Shown piece after piece: positions 48,393 to 59,011 of a stretch of DNA of 64,000 nucleotides. The notes below the pieces were generated by a model. It worked only from the letters and a program-made list of their open reading frames with translations, made no database searches and was not told where the DNA came from. This DNA comes from Limnanthes douglasii subsp. nivea. Taxonomy: Eukaryota; Streptophyta; Magnoliopsida; Brassicales; Limnanthaceae. Every line of letters begins with the position of its first letter. Within the stretch, counting starts at the first letter, position 1. Location of the stretch: the NCBI GenBank assembly GCA_036936605.1, contig JAUPFV010000004.1:91352334-91416333 (forward strand). Direction: 5' to 3'. Position numbers and translations under genes: made by a program.

Positions 48393-49443
48393 AAAACAAC
48401 AGGGCAAATTCCCAAAACATCCAAATAAAAAATTTCAAAAGGAAATGTAGCTCGTTTATTGATACGACGATATGATGAAAGGCAATGATGTTTAGAAAAT
48501 TTACATGACTTGCATTTTAATGATGTCAACTGCTGAAATTTGGGATAAAGTTTCTTTAAAGAGATTAAAGATGGATGACCCATACGACAATGTGCTTCAA
48601 TTAGAGATGTGATACTCGAATACGTAGTAGATGTATGATTTTCTTTATCAAGATAGTAGAGACCTCCACTCTCATGCCTATACCAATTATTGTATTTGTC
48701 GTAAGATCTTGAAAAAAACAGTGATCAGAGTAAAATGTGAGAAAATAATTTAGTATTTTAGTAAGTTGGTTAATATAAATAAGGTTAAATGAAAACCGAA
48801 GGAGATGTAAACCATATGTTAAATAAATATTTTTAGTGGGATTGACAGTCCCCGAACCTAAAATACGAGATTAGGATCTATCTGTCAATGTTACATTAGA
48901 ATGATGCGTATTTGAAATAGTAGTTTAAACTTGTTTATTGTTTGTCATATGTTCATTGGTAGCAGAATCAATAACCCAATAAGAGAAAGAAGAAAGAAGA
49001 CATGTAGTTGAGTTACCTTACACACAAGCTGTATGGTTTGTAAGATCATGTAACTTTAGGGACTCACGGTACTTGGAAAATTGAGCATATTCCTCAGCAG
49101 AAAGCGCATAAGGTTCCTCGTTAGTTGCCATATTAGCAAATTATTGCGGTGGTTGAGAACAATTCCACTTTGTGTGACCATGTTCATGCCATTAAAAGCA
49201 TTCCACATTCCTTAGATCTTGAAAACCACGGCCTGAATAACTATTGGTATCACCATGGTTACCATGCTCTTTACAATTGTTGTGTCGATTGTATCCATCT
49301 TGACTATTATAACCACCATGACCACCATGATCGTTATAACCACCATGACCACCACGGTCGTTATATCCACCACGACCATTATGAATACCAAATATGCTCC
49401 AATTATTATAACCATAAGCCCCATGACCACCACGATCATCTTT
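48393..49443 (-). pseudogene. Copia gag end, protease and start of integrase
   Basis: Leftwards from 49443: a Gly/Tyr/His-rich part (GGYNDRGGHGGYNDHGGHGG), then a CCHC knuckle at about 49147-49195 that reads CF*WHEHGHTKWNC, so its second Cys is Trp and the residue between is a stop. Next is a protease motif WVIDSATNEHMT at about 48955-48990, where the usual DSGAT has lost Gly. The GAG-pre-integrase part is MGHPSLISLKKLYPKF and CKSCKFSKH (48344-48583), and the integrase start is PFEIFYLDVLG. The frame runs on into gypsy element 2, which splits the integrase. Confidence 0.8.
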
Positions 49444-50800
49444 GAAGACTCATCTCAGCTAAAAAAAGACACACCGATCTAAGCCTGTTGAGAGTTCTGC
49501 ATCTGAATCCTCCAGCAGCTCATCAAATGAGACAGAGCTTGAAGAATCACTATCTTCAAGTAATGATGAAGGGAGATCTAAAAATAAAACAAGGTTAACT
49601 AAAAATCATTCAAGAAAGAAGGACATACATGGCAGGCTCAAGAGGCACCAGGGTAAGGGGTCAGCCCACAAGCATATTGATCAGTTGCTGATTGATCGCT
49701 TTGCCTTTCAGTCCGAATCAGGTATTTTTACAACCCCTAATGAATATATTGTTTTCAGCCGCAGCAAAAATTGGAGGCAATCGCCTTTGTCTACAAAAAT
49801 ACTATCTGGACATCTTCTAAAAGGTTTGATAGCTCCAAGATGGAGAAATACAATGAGCGTCGAGATCCGGAAAACCATCTAGAACAATTTAAGAATTTTA
49901 TGATGAATTTTGACGACGATGACAAGCTTTTATGTAGGGATTTATCCCAAACTTTCGCAAGGAGTACCCTTAAATAGTATAACAGTCTCTCTCATGGGGT
50001 GTATAAGAAATTTTGATACGTTCTGGGCTGCCTTCTGGAGGAAATTTGTTGGATGTAAGGAACTGAAGGGTAATGGGGACACCATTATCCATTGTGCTCA
50101 GAAAATGAACGAGTCCTTGAACGAGTACATAAATCATTTTGTGAATACAAATAATGGGCTAAAAGATTTCTTTGAACAAGTTGCAAATGCTTCCCTTAGG
50201 CAAATTCTAAATCCAAGGAATTTAGTCAATTTTGTGACTCGGAAGAAGACTATGACCTAGGGTGGTTTATTGAACCAAGTTGGAAAACAAATCAATGTAG
50301 AAGAGACAAAGAAAATAAAGGTACACCGTCAAGTGATTTCTAGCACTATAACAACAACTCCTTCATCCACTAACCAATCTAGTTATAGGGCAAATGAGAC
50401 TGGACAAGGGTCCCATCGGTCAGGACAGAATCAATCCAACCAAATTCAGAGCCAACAAACCAGAAGTAAGAGGAGGCCCTGGGTTCAGCCTAGGTGGTTC
50501 GCTGAGTTGGGCGAGAGTGTGGCTACAATTTATGATAAGACTAAGAATGAGGTGTATTTTAGAAAAAACGGCAGCGTTGCAGTCCCCTAGAGAAAACCAG
50601 AGCACTTGTTTTTGTCAATATCACAATGATATAGGTCATGATACTCAGGATTGCATAACATTAAAATAGGAGGTCTAGAACCTCATTGAGAGGGTCAAGT
50701 TGGGATCCTACGTTAAAAATCAAAATGAAAACAGATCAGACAATGCGCAAAACAATACTCCACGGACAGGCCCTTCGAACAATCCTGGGACATTTACACA
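49441..50800 (+). pseudogene. gag of gypsy element 3, N-terminus missing
   Basis: Readable parts are a Ser-rich acidic stretch, YNERRDPENHLEQFKNFM (about 49850-49905), a gag core at 49910-50260 (NESLNEYINHFVNTNNGL), a Gln/Ser/Arg-rich linker, and an intact zinc knuckle CQYHNDIGHDTQDC at about 50613-50654. Stops are near 49975, 50258, 50588 and 50667. Confidence 0.8.
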
Positions 50801-53800
50801 AGAGGGTGCAATGGTAATTGTTGAAATATTTGATGTAGATTCTGAGTATCTGGATCCAGATCCAGATCAAAATCAAGTAAGGGTGATAACAGAGAAAACC
50901 AAGATAGTTTCCAAACTGATCAGCTTCTTTGAATCATTAACTATTTTTGGAGGAGATGCAGTGACTTCACCTTCCACCCAGTTAGATGGTGGAATGTCTA
51001 CCCACCAATGCCAATCCCCATCCCCATTCGTAGTTTTCGATGAGGATGGCATGAGGGACATTGCATGACCTCATGAGGATGCGGTGGTAATAGGGGCTTC
51101 AATAGAGGGAAACGATATACACTGAATTCTCATTGATACTGACAGTTTGGCAAACATCATGTTTTAAGCTCCTACAAGAAAATAAGAAGCCCAGCGGTTA
51201 TTCAACGTTCGAACGGAACCATTGTAGGCTTCACATGTGGTTCTGCAGATGTGATCGGGGAATTCGAAGAGGAATTATTGTTGGGCAAGGGGCCCTTTAA
51301 AAAGATGGTAAGAGTGTTGTTTGTTGTGGTGGATTGCCCAACATCGTACAATGCAATTTTTGGGAGGTCTTGGATCTCCAGAATATATGATATGGCCTCT
51401 ATGGTCCACCAATTCTTGAAATATGCTTTCCATGGACAGGTAGGTGTTGTTCGGAGCAGTCAAAAGATAGCCAGGAAATGCTATGCAACAACCATTGCCC
51501 CTAAAACTCTAGGGGCAATCAGAATTAACAAGGATGAGCAGCTACTGGAGCCTTTTACTGAGGAGAATGAGATTGATGATCCCAGGGAGGCTCCCAGTTT
51601 TATAATACCTATCGAAGAGGTTGAAACCCACTCCCTCGCAGAGGGTAAGAATGTTAAGTTTGGTTCTAAGCTAGCACCGGAATTGAAGCACCGATTGTTA
51701 TCCTTTTTAATGAATAATCAACATATTTTTGTGTGGTGTAATAGTGATGTTACTGGAGTACAAGCTAGTATTATTTCACACAAGTTGTCAATCCGGAGTG
51801 ATGTTGCACTAATTGTACAAAGGAGAAGGTCTTTTTCTAAGGAAAAAAATAGATGTAATTGTCCAAGAAGTTGAGCGGTTAACCAAGATGGGTCACATTA
51901 AAGAATCTCAGTACCCTTTGTGGACTGCCAACCCTATGCTGGTCAAGAAAAAGAATGGAAAGTGGCATATGTGCATTGATTTCACTGACCTCAATAGGGC
52001 ATGCCCTAAGGATCTTTATCATGTTCCTCGGATAAATCAATTAGTGGATTTCACATCTGAAAACAAACTATTGTCCTTTATGGATGTTTTCTCAGGGTAT
52101 AACCAGATACAAGTAGATCCGAAGGATCAAGATCACACGACTTTTATTACAGATAAAGGTCTTAATTGTTATAACGTGATGCCCTTCGGGTTGAAAAATG
52201 TTGGAGCCACTTATCAGAGGCTGGTGAATAAAGCTTTTGCTAATCAGATTGGCAGAAACATGGAAGTCTACATATATGATATGATGGTTAAAATCTTGGA
52301 GGAAGATTCACATATATCTGACCTTCAAGAGATATTTCCCAATTTAGAAGTTGTGAATTTAAATTTGAACCCTAAGAAGTGTGTATTCGGGGTCTGATCT
52401 GGAAAATTCTTGGGCTACATAATAAGTGAAAAGGGAATCCAGCCTGATCTGGATCAGCTTAATGCCTTACTAGCAATGGACCCTCCTCAGAATGTTAAAG
52501 AAGTTCAAAGAATTAAAAAAGGTTGGCTGCGTTGAATAGGTTTATCTCAAGGTCATCAGACAAGTGCGCTCTATTCTTCCAAGTATTGAGGAACGCTAAA
52601 GATTTCAATTGGTCCCCACAGTGTGACCAGGTTTTTATTGAAATAAAAAAAACATTTTTCCTCACTCAAAACACTTTTCAAACCTGTTTGGGAAGAAAAA
52701 CTCTATGTGTATCTAGTTGTATTAGAATACGCAATAAGTGTTGTGCTAGTAAGGGAGGTGGACAATTACCCTCGTCCGGTGTATTACATCAGTAGGAGTC
52801 TATTAGATACTGAAAGAAGATACTTGAGATTAGAAAAATTGGTGGTGGCCTTAGTAATCGCAGCAAAAAAATGAGACCCTACTTCCAAGCTCATTCCATT
52901 ATTGTCCGAACATCTTTCCCTTTGAAAAATGTTCTTCAAAAAGCTGATGTATCAAGCAGAATGACCAAGTGGTCAGTGGAGTTGGGTGATTACGATATTG
53001 ACTTTGCCCCTCAGACAGCGATTAAAGCCCAATCAGTGGCTGACTTCTTGGTAGAATTTCATGCTGATAGACCTTCCGGACTGGAATCAGGAAATTGTTC
53101 GAAAAAAAAATGGGTAGTTTGAACTGATGGTGGATCAAATACTATGGGCTGTGGAGCTGGAATTTGCCTAACCTCTCCATATGGTGATAGAATGTACCAG
53201 GCTATATGTTTTGGGTGCAGGGCTTCTAACAACGAGTCTGAATATGAAGCAGTCATAGCTGGTCTTAAGTTGGCTCTCATATGTAGCGCTAAGAGAGTCC
53301 GATTACTAAGTGATTCTCAATTACTTATCCACCATGCTCAGGGGCAGTCTGAAGCAAAGAAGGAACAGTTGATTAAATATTTTCTTATGTTGAAAGAAGT
53401 GGAAGCAAAAATTTAAAAATATTTGTTATGAGCACAATCCTAGATCGGAAAACACTCTGGCAGACTCTTTGGAAACTATAGCCTATTATGAATCCTACCC
53501 ATGGATTCTTGTACAAGAATGTCCATCTGTATAGACAGATCGACATAAAGAGGGTGAATAAAATATAAACATACTTGTTATTCAACCTAAAGATTGGAGA
53601 TATGCTCTTCTCTAATATATCTCTTATGGGATATTACCTCAGGATAAAACTGTGGCAAAAAAGATAAGTACAAGGCTCGCGGCTTCTTGATACTAAAAGA
53701 AGTTCTTTACAAAAAGTCTTTCAATAGGCCTCTCCAACGTTGTATAGGTTTTGAAGAATCCCAAGTTGTATTATCCGAACTACATGATGGGGAAGGTTCT

Positions 53801-54111
53801 ACACGCTGTGGCTATAGGGCTTTGACCCAAAGAGTCTTGTTAGCAGGATACTACTGGCCAACTATAATTTCAGATGCTAAAGAAATGGTGAAAAAATGTT
53901 ATCATTCTCAGAAATATGGGAATGAAATTCATGTGCCACCAGTACCTATGGAGTCCATATCTGAACTAGTACCCTTTGCCATATGGGGTATGGATCTAGT
54001 TGGGCCTCTTCATATGGCATCCGGTGGATGTAGAACAATCATAATCACTATTGACTATTTATCTAAGTGGATAGAGGGAGCTCCTTTGGTTGGAACCACT
54101 TCAAAAGCAAT

Positions 54112-54170
<59 letters not shown>

Positions 54171-54840
54171 CTAACATATGTTGTAGGTTTGGGGTTCCCC
54201 ATAAGATTACTACAGACAATGGGCCATAGTTTGATAATAAAGACCTTGAAGGCTTCTGTACCTCTAGAGGAATTCAACATTTTTTTTTCTCCTTTCCACC
54301 CTCAAGCAAATGGCCAGGTTGAGGTTGCAAATAGAACTATCTTGTCCGGATTAAAGAAGAATTTGGAAGGAGCTGCAGGAAAGTGGCCAAGCTATTTACA
54401 AGAAGTGTTGTGGGCCTTTCGAACTACTCCTCGGGCTGCTACACAAGAGTCTCATTTTGCTTTGGTATATGGTATGGATGAAATTACTCCCATAGAGGCG
54501 ACTTTACCATCATACAGAGTCCAAAAATATTCTGAACAGGCTAATGATGTAGCATTTAGGAATCAGTTGGACTTGATAAAATAAAAAGGGTTAAAGCACA
54601 TTTGAGAACAACGCACTACCAAGGCTTGATGAGGAGCGGATATGCTTCCAAAGTTAAAAGAAGGGATTTTCAAACGGGGGACAAATTTTTAAGAGAAGTA
54701 TTTTTATACACCAAGGAAAAGTATGTTGGTAAGCTGGCTCCGAACTGGGAAGGCCCTTATGTGGTCTGTGAAAAGGTTAAACCAGGAATATACAGGCTCC
54801 AAGACAAAGAAGGGAGAGCTCTAAAGTACCCATAAAATGT
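50801..54840 (+). pseudogene. pol of gypsy element 3: protease, RT, two RNase H, integrase
   Basis: The protease motif reads IDTDSLANI (about 51133-51157) in place of IDTGSSANI. The RT (about 51870-52397) is one long frame, but the catalytic YIDD reads YIYD (Tyr codon 52275-52277). RNase H is at about 52560-53100. The archaeal-type RNase H at 53106-53416 is fuller than in element 2 (TDGGSNTMGCGAGICL, ASNNESEYEAVIAGLKLAL, SDSQLLIHH). In the integrase (about 53730-54840) the zinc finger has lost a His and a Cys (KKCYHSQK). A TA microsatellite lies in the core, and Asp in TTDNGP and the Glu in VEVAN remain. Several stops are present. Confidence 0.85.
54113..54167 (+). repeat. TA microsatellite inside the integrase core
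   Basis: About 26 TA units encode an Ile-Tyr run between TTSKAII and LSNICC. In element 2 the same place holds only three residues (IKF). The reading frame is kept across it. Confidence 0.9.
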
Positions 54841-54924
54841 TGAGCATCTCAGGTTATACTTAGAATAGAACTCTTTTGTAAATATTAACTTTTTAAATAT
54901 CAATTTAAATATTATGGGGCATAC

Positions 54925-54970
54925 TCATTCCTATCCTGGTGGCGCGGGGATGTATTAATGAGGTGTCCGG
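54925..54970 (+). other. Conserved block after pol, gypsy element 3 copy
   Basis: CCTATCCTGGTGGCGCGGGG, then ATGTATTAATGAGG, is shared with elements 1 and 2. The spacer 54971-55318 is otherwise featureless. Confidence 0.6.
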
Positions 54971-55318
54971 GTTTTTTAATAATATATGATGCATTCTTCA
55001 AAAGTTTGGTGTAATTTGGTTTTAATTCGGATAATAAATGCTTATTCAACACCCCGACTCTCAAAACTTCTTGAGTTGATAAGATATGCTTAACACTTGA
55101 TCATATTTATTAAACACATGTGGTCGGAGATGTTTGATACTTTTGTTCAACACTTCTGAAATATTAAAGGCTATTTAAACATTGGTCATAGAAGATTTAA
55201 ACAAAATGAAATGTGATAATTAAAATCTGATCGGACTCAAACCGATCACTGGTACAAAAGATGCCTTGGCCATCCAAGGACTTCAGTATTTCAAAACAAA
55301 AAAGTAAATAATATAACC

Positions 55319-58087
55319 TTAGGGCTTGTCCCCTTCGGATTTTTCTTCACCGCCATCTCTTTTGGGACTTTTGAGTTCAGCACTTGAACTCTCACCCGTT
55401 CCTTCATCATCATCAGTAGAGTCTATTCCACTAAAGTAGTTGTGCTTGTCACCATCTGCTAAGGTGTGGAATGTGATGTCATTATAGTCTACATATTTGC
55501 ACAAGGGACCAAGGGTCCTCTTATGAAAGGTCCCGTGAAACAATATGACCATATCATACTTGATTTCATCATATTTCTTCTCTAAAGAGTCCACTATTCC
55601 ATTAACATACTTCTCTATGCCTGCACCTATGGCTTGAGCTTGCTGGCGTTCCATGGCCTCTTTCTCTTTGGTCTTCTCCTGGAGAGTATTCTCCAAGTTA
55701 GCTTTGTCATCGGACAAAGTCTGGATAGTACCATCTTTAGTTTTCAATTTCTCCTGCAAAGTTGTGATGTATTTTGAAGAAAAATTCTCCAGGTTGGAGT
55801 ATTTAGTTTGAAGCTCCTTGTTGGCCGCTTCTGACTTGAGCAGTTTGGCAGCTAACTCTTTTTTCTTCTTCTTTAATACTCTATGCTTTACTGAGCACTG
55901 AGAAGATCATTCGAAAAGTTTTGCTTGTCTGTGGTTAGGGAATTGATGGTACCAATTTGATCACTTACATGTCTCTCCAGATCAAGCACTGGTCGAATAT
56001 AGCCTAATAGGGCATGTCTCAAAGTATCTTGCTCATCGGATATCGCATAAGTCTCCCCATTATGAGTCAACACGTTGGAAGAACGGAGAGGATGATAAGG
56101 CCCCGCGAAGTCATCTTTCTCTAAGTCATTGAAATAAATATTGATGTATTGAAAGACATCAAGATCTACCTCATCGTGACCATCACCAGCAACCTGTTCA
56201 GAGTGGAGATTAGTTGGAATTTCCTCCCGTAGGGTAGGATCGGTAGGATCTGGGGGAGGAACTTCAGGAGGACGAAGGACTATCTCTACTCCCAAAGTGA
56301 CTTTCTTTTTCTTGACAGCTTTTTTATCACTACTCGCCTTACGCTTCTTGTCCTTCTTCGAAGGCTTTGGTAGGTTGTTTGACCCACCAGTTTCCTTCAC
56401 AGTCATTTCTACTGCTTCCAGTAAAGCAGCGTTAATACCTCCTTGGTTCTCCGAACCGGTACCTTCAATAGTTGTTTGGAGTGGGTCTGTTGTGGCCTTT
56501 TTCTTCTTGCTCTTCATATTACTGGGGGCTTTGGCCCTGGAAGGCATGTATAGTTAGGAATCTTTAGCCTTTGTCCTACTTAGGATCACATCTGCGGGGG
56601 AAGGGGTAGTTAGCTTTTCCCAGGTGAGATCTCTTCTTCAGGTGGTGTTTCATAGGTGAGACCTCACAAATTTTCCCGATTTGAAGCAGTTGTGAAAAGC
56701 ATTGCCCCACTTATTCGAGGCCCAAGCGATCATCTTGGCACAAATATCCTAAATTTCCTCCAAACAATCCGAAAACTCCTTCGGAAGCACTGAAAAGAAG
56801 TATGAGTCAGTTCGAATTAAAAACTTAACACTTGAAAGATAAAAGAAGAAATAAAATAGACTCACCAGTGCTCTTCCAACGACTGGTCAAAAGGCTTGGG
56901 TTTGAGTAGGCCTTGATCTTCTTGTCATTCTCCCAAGCCCCACTAATAAATAAAAATTGCGTCCTCCATGGTTTTTCGAACTCTAAGAGATCGTCCACTA
57001 CTTTATAATCGTTTCTTATGTTATAATGATAGAAGGGGATCTGATGGTTTTTACACAAGTTTGCCACAACAACAAACTGTTTCATCGGTAGTGGAATCTT
57101 AGACAGCCTGGATGCCATGATACATACCAGAAGAGTATACCAAGCGTTGGGGCTCAGTTGGCTGCGGGCACAACTTAATCAGATGGAAGTATCTGACTAT
57201 CTCCGGGTCCAAAGGAAACCAGAGTCCCAAGTTCAACACTTCTGTGTAAACTACCACTTCATTAATCTTGCAATCCATTGGGGTTTCTTGGGTGATCCAA
57301 ATTCTTACTTTCACATACTCTTGAATTCCCCATTTAGTGTGAATCTGACCCAGCTCAGTAGTGTGGGTATACACGTAGGAAATATTTTGAAGGGCAGACA
57401 AGTACTTCACATTGGTCTTGCCCTTCGGATCTGTAGTTGTATTCTTTGTTTGACTGGACGTCGCAGCCTTAAAATGGGCTTCTTCTATACTATCTTTCAT
57501 AGTTTCTTCCATCACTGTGAAAGGCTATTCGGACGGCTTTACAGATGGTTGTTCGGATGGCTTGGCAGATGGTTGTTCAGATGGCTTTGCAGTTGACAGT
57601 TTGGATAATCTGGTTTCTCCTAGGGGCTGTTGCCCGAATGGTTTAGCCTGTGGCACAGATTTTATTACCTCCAAACTGGAGGGCTTTGAGGATATGGGGG
57701 TAGATTTGGTTGAGACTGATACGTGACTCGGTGATGAGTTAATTTGTCTGGTGATTTTTCTCCATCTGACCCCATCGCGATGAAAGGTGAGGGCTTTCTT
57801 ACACTAGAAACATCTTTTTCCTTAGGTAAAGGATTTTGGGACTCATAAATTGAGGACCCCGATGGAAGAGGTGAAAGGTTTGCTACAAATGAAAATTTCC
57901 TAACCTTGGGGTTTTTTGAAGAAGATGAACCTTGATCTATATTCAATTGTGGCTGATTACTTCTTTCACTTGGTGAAGCAGGAAGACCAACAGCAATGCG
58001 TTTGTCTCTTACTACTTTTTGTGTTTTTTCTAACTCAGATAAGTTCAACCAACCTCATCTTATTAAGGTATTTCTGGCTGTGAACAT
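55319..58087 (-). pseudogene. Antisense gene (aORF) of gypsy element 3, spliced
   Basis: The ATG at 58087 starts MFTARNTLIRWGWLNLSELE, as in element 2. A Ser/Pro-rich part follows, then the PF04195-like core (GLWFPLDPEIVRYFHLIKLC, about 57230; MASRLSKIPLPMKQF, 57118). A GT-AG intron lies at 56790-56865 (76 nt). Next are a Lys-rich part (MKSKKKKATT, SDKKAVKKKKVTLG), a long coiled coil (55560-55900) and an acidic tail ending at 55319. A TATATATAAA box lies about 90-99 bp upstream of the ATG. The N-terminal part has several stops and shifts; 55888-56547 and 55319-55759 are open. Function is unknown; nuclear targeting is suggested by the basic stretches. Confidence 0.7.
56790..56865 (-). other. 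Intron of the antisense gene, gypsy element 3
   Basis: The donor is GTGAGTC and the acceptor is CTTTTCAG, 76 nt, at the same codon and phase as the 85-nt intron in element 2 (RWKST before, LPKEFSD after). Confidence 0.65.
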
Positions 58088-58174
58088 ATATGATATGAGA
58101 ACAAAATTGAAGATGAACAGAGCATTCTCTCTCTAAGAACGTTGTGATTTTTTAAGACAATAAAACAATATAAA

Positions 58175-58188
58175 GGTTTATATATAAC
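58175..58188 (-). promoter_or_regulatory. TATA box of the antisense gene, gypsy element 3
   Basis: TATATATAAACC on the - strand lies 90-99 bp upstream of the aORF ATG, the same spacing as in element 2. Confidence 0.5.
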
Positions 58189-58533
58189 AGTGAAAAATGG
58201 CAGTTACCTAGGAGAAGGTAAATCGATTTTGAGCAATGATTAAAAGCTGCAAGGTGTGAAAGTTAAAGCCTAGTTAAATTTCTAGCCTAGTGGGTGCAAG
58301 AATCTAGGAAAAAACGGCTGAGAGGTCAAACTAAAGCCTGACACGTGTTCCACGATTCAAGAAAAACTCTTAGAATTATAAATTGAGAAATCAGTTCCAC
58401 CGAAATTCAAACAGGGTCACTCGTAAAGGAAAATTTTTATAGTTCGAACAAAACAACAGATCAGAAAATGTTGGTATTGGTTTTTTGAGTTTTAACTTTT
58501 CCAAAGATCCTTTGCAAGACCTAAAGGGGTTAC

Positions 58534-58907
58534 TGATGAGTTTGGATATTTGAGTTATTGTGCCTTGACTAAATCCAAAAGGTAATTCGGACCAAACCAC
58601 TATAATAAAATTCCGAACAGGACAAATGTATTAAATGTAGACTAAGCTGGCTGCTAGTCACTTCAAACCAGATTATTAATGGGTCTTTAAACTTGACCCA
58701 ACTTTACGACCTGACCCAATAAGCCTATGGGTCAGTAATTAAGTATAAATACACCAATCACTTTTATGAATGAGGGTAATTACAATTTATTACTAGTAGC
58801 TTAATTATCTCTCTACTTACCACTCTAAACATAAAGCACCATAAAATACCCAAAACACCTTTTAAACACTTTACGAGATTACCCTTAGACAGAAATAAAC
58901 CACACCA
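58534..58907 (+). repeat. 3' LTR of gypsy element 3
   Basis: It starts TGATGAGTTTGG, ends AAACCACACCA and is 374 bp. It has a TATA box (GTATAAATACACC, about 58743) and a purine-rich CCTAAAGGGG just upstream. It is clearly diverged from the element 2 LTRs. Confidence 0.88.
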
Positions 58908-59011
58908 GTAATAATATTATAGTCTACTATACTAATGTATATAATAAACTATCATTGACTATTGATTATGAGAAACTATTTAGTCAATATCCTTTATTAT
59001 TTCCGTTAACA
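58908..59011 (-). repeat. Remnant of the copia 5' LTR
   Basis: It aligns with 35360-35463 (shared TATAGTCTACT, AAACTATTTAGTCAATATC and TTTATTATTT). Only about 100 bp remain; the rest was lost where gypsy element 3 sits. Confidence 0.75.

Larger units (their letters stand above)
49441..58907 (+). mobile_element. Gypsy element 3, Tat lineage, 5' end deleted
   Basis: It starts abruptly in the Ser-rich part of gag (homologous to about 38738 in element 2), directly next to copia gag sequence. The 5' LTR, primer site and gag start are missing. It runs through gag, pol and the antisense gene to a 3' LTR at 58534-58907, after which a piece of the copia 5' LTR follows. It therefore sits at the 5' end of the copia element, with a deletion at its left edge. 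Confidence 0.88.
35269..59011 (-). mobile_element. Copia retrotransposon on the - strand, split by gypsy elements 2 and 3
   Basis: Read leftwards from 59011: a remnant of the 5' LTR (58908-59011); then, after gypsy element 3, the end of gag, zinc knuckle, protease and the start of integrase (49443-48393). After gypsy element 2, the rest of integrase, RT and RNase H follow (38079-35718), then a purine tract (TTGATGGGGAA, about 35464-35474 on the - strand) and the 3' LTR. The flank GAAAC (35270-35274) against TAAAC (59012-59016) may be the target duplication (4 of 5). It lies inside the antisense gene of gypsy element 1. Confidence 0.85.

Noticed and set aside
49149..49482. His/Asp-rich and Ile/Val-rich open frames on + and -
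   Set aside because: They are other frames of the Gly/Tyr-rich copia gag sequence on the - strand; the sequence is repetitive.
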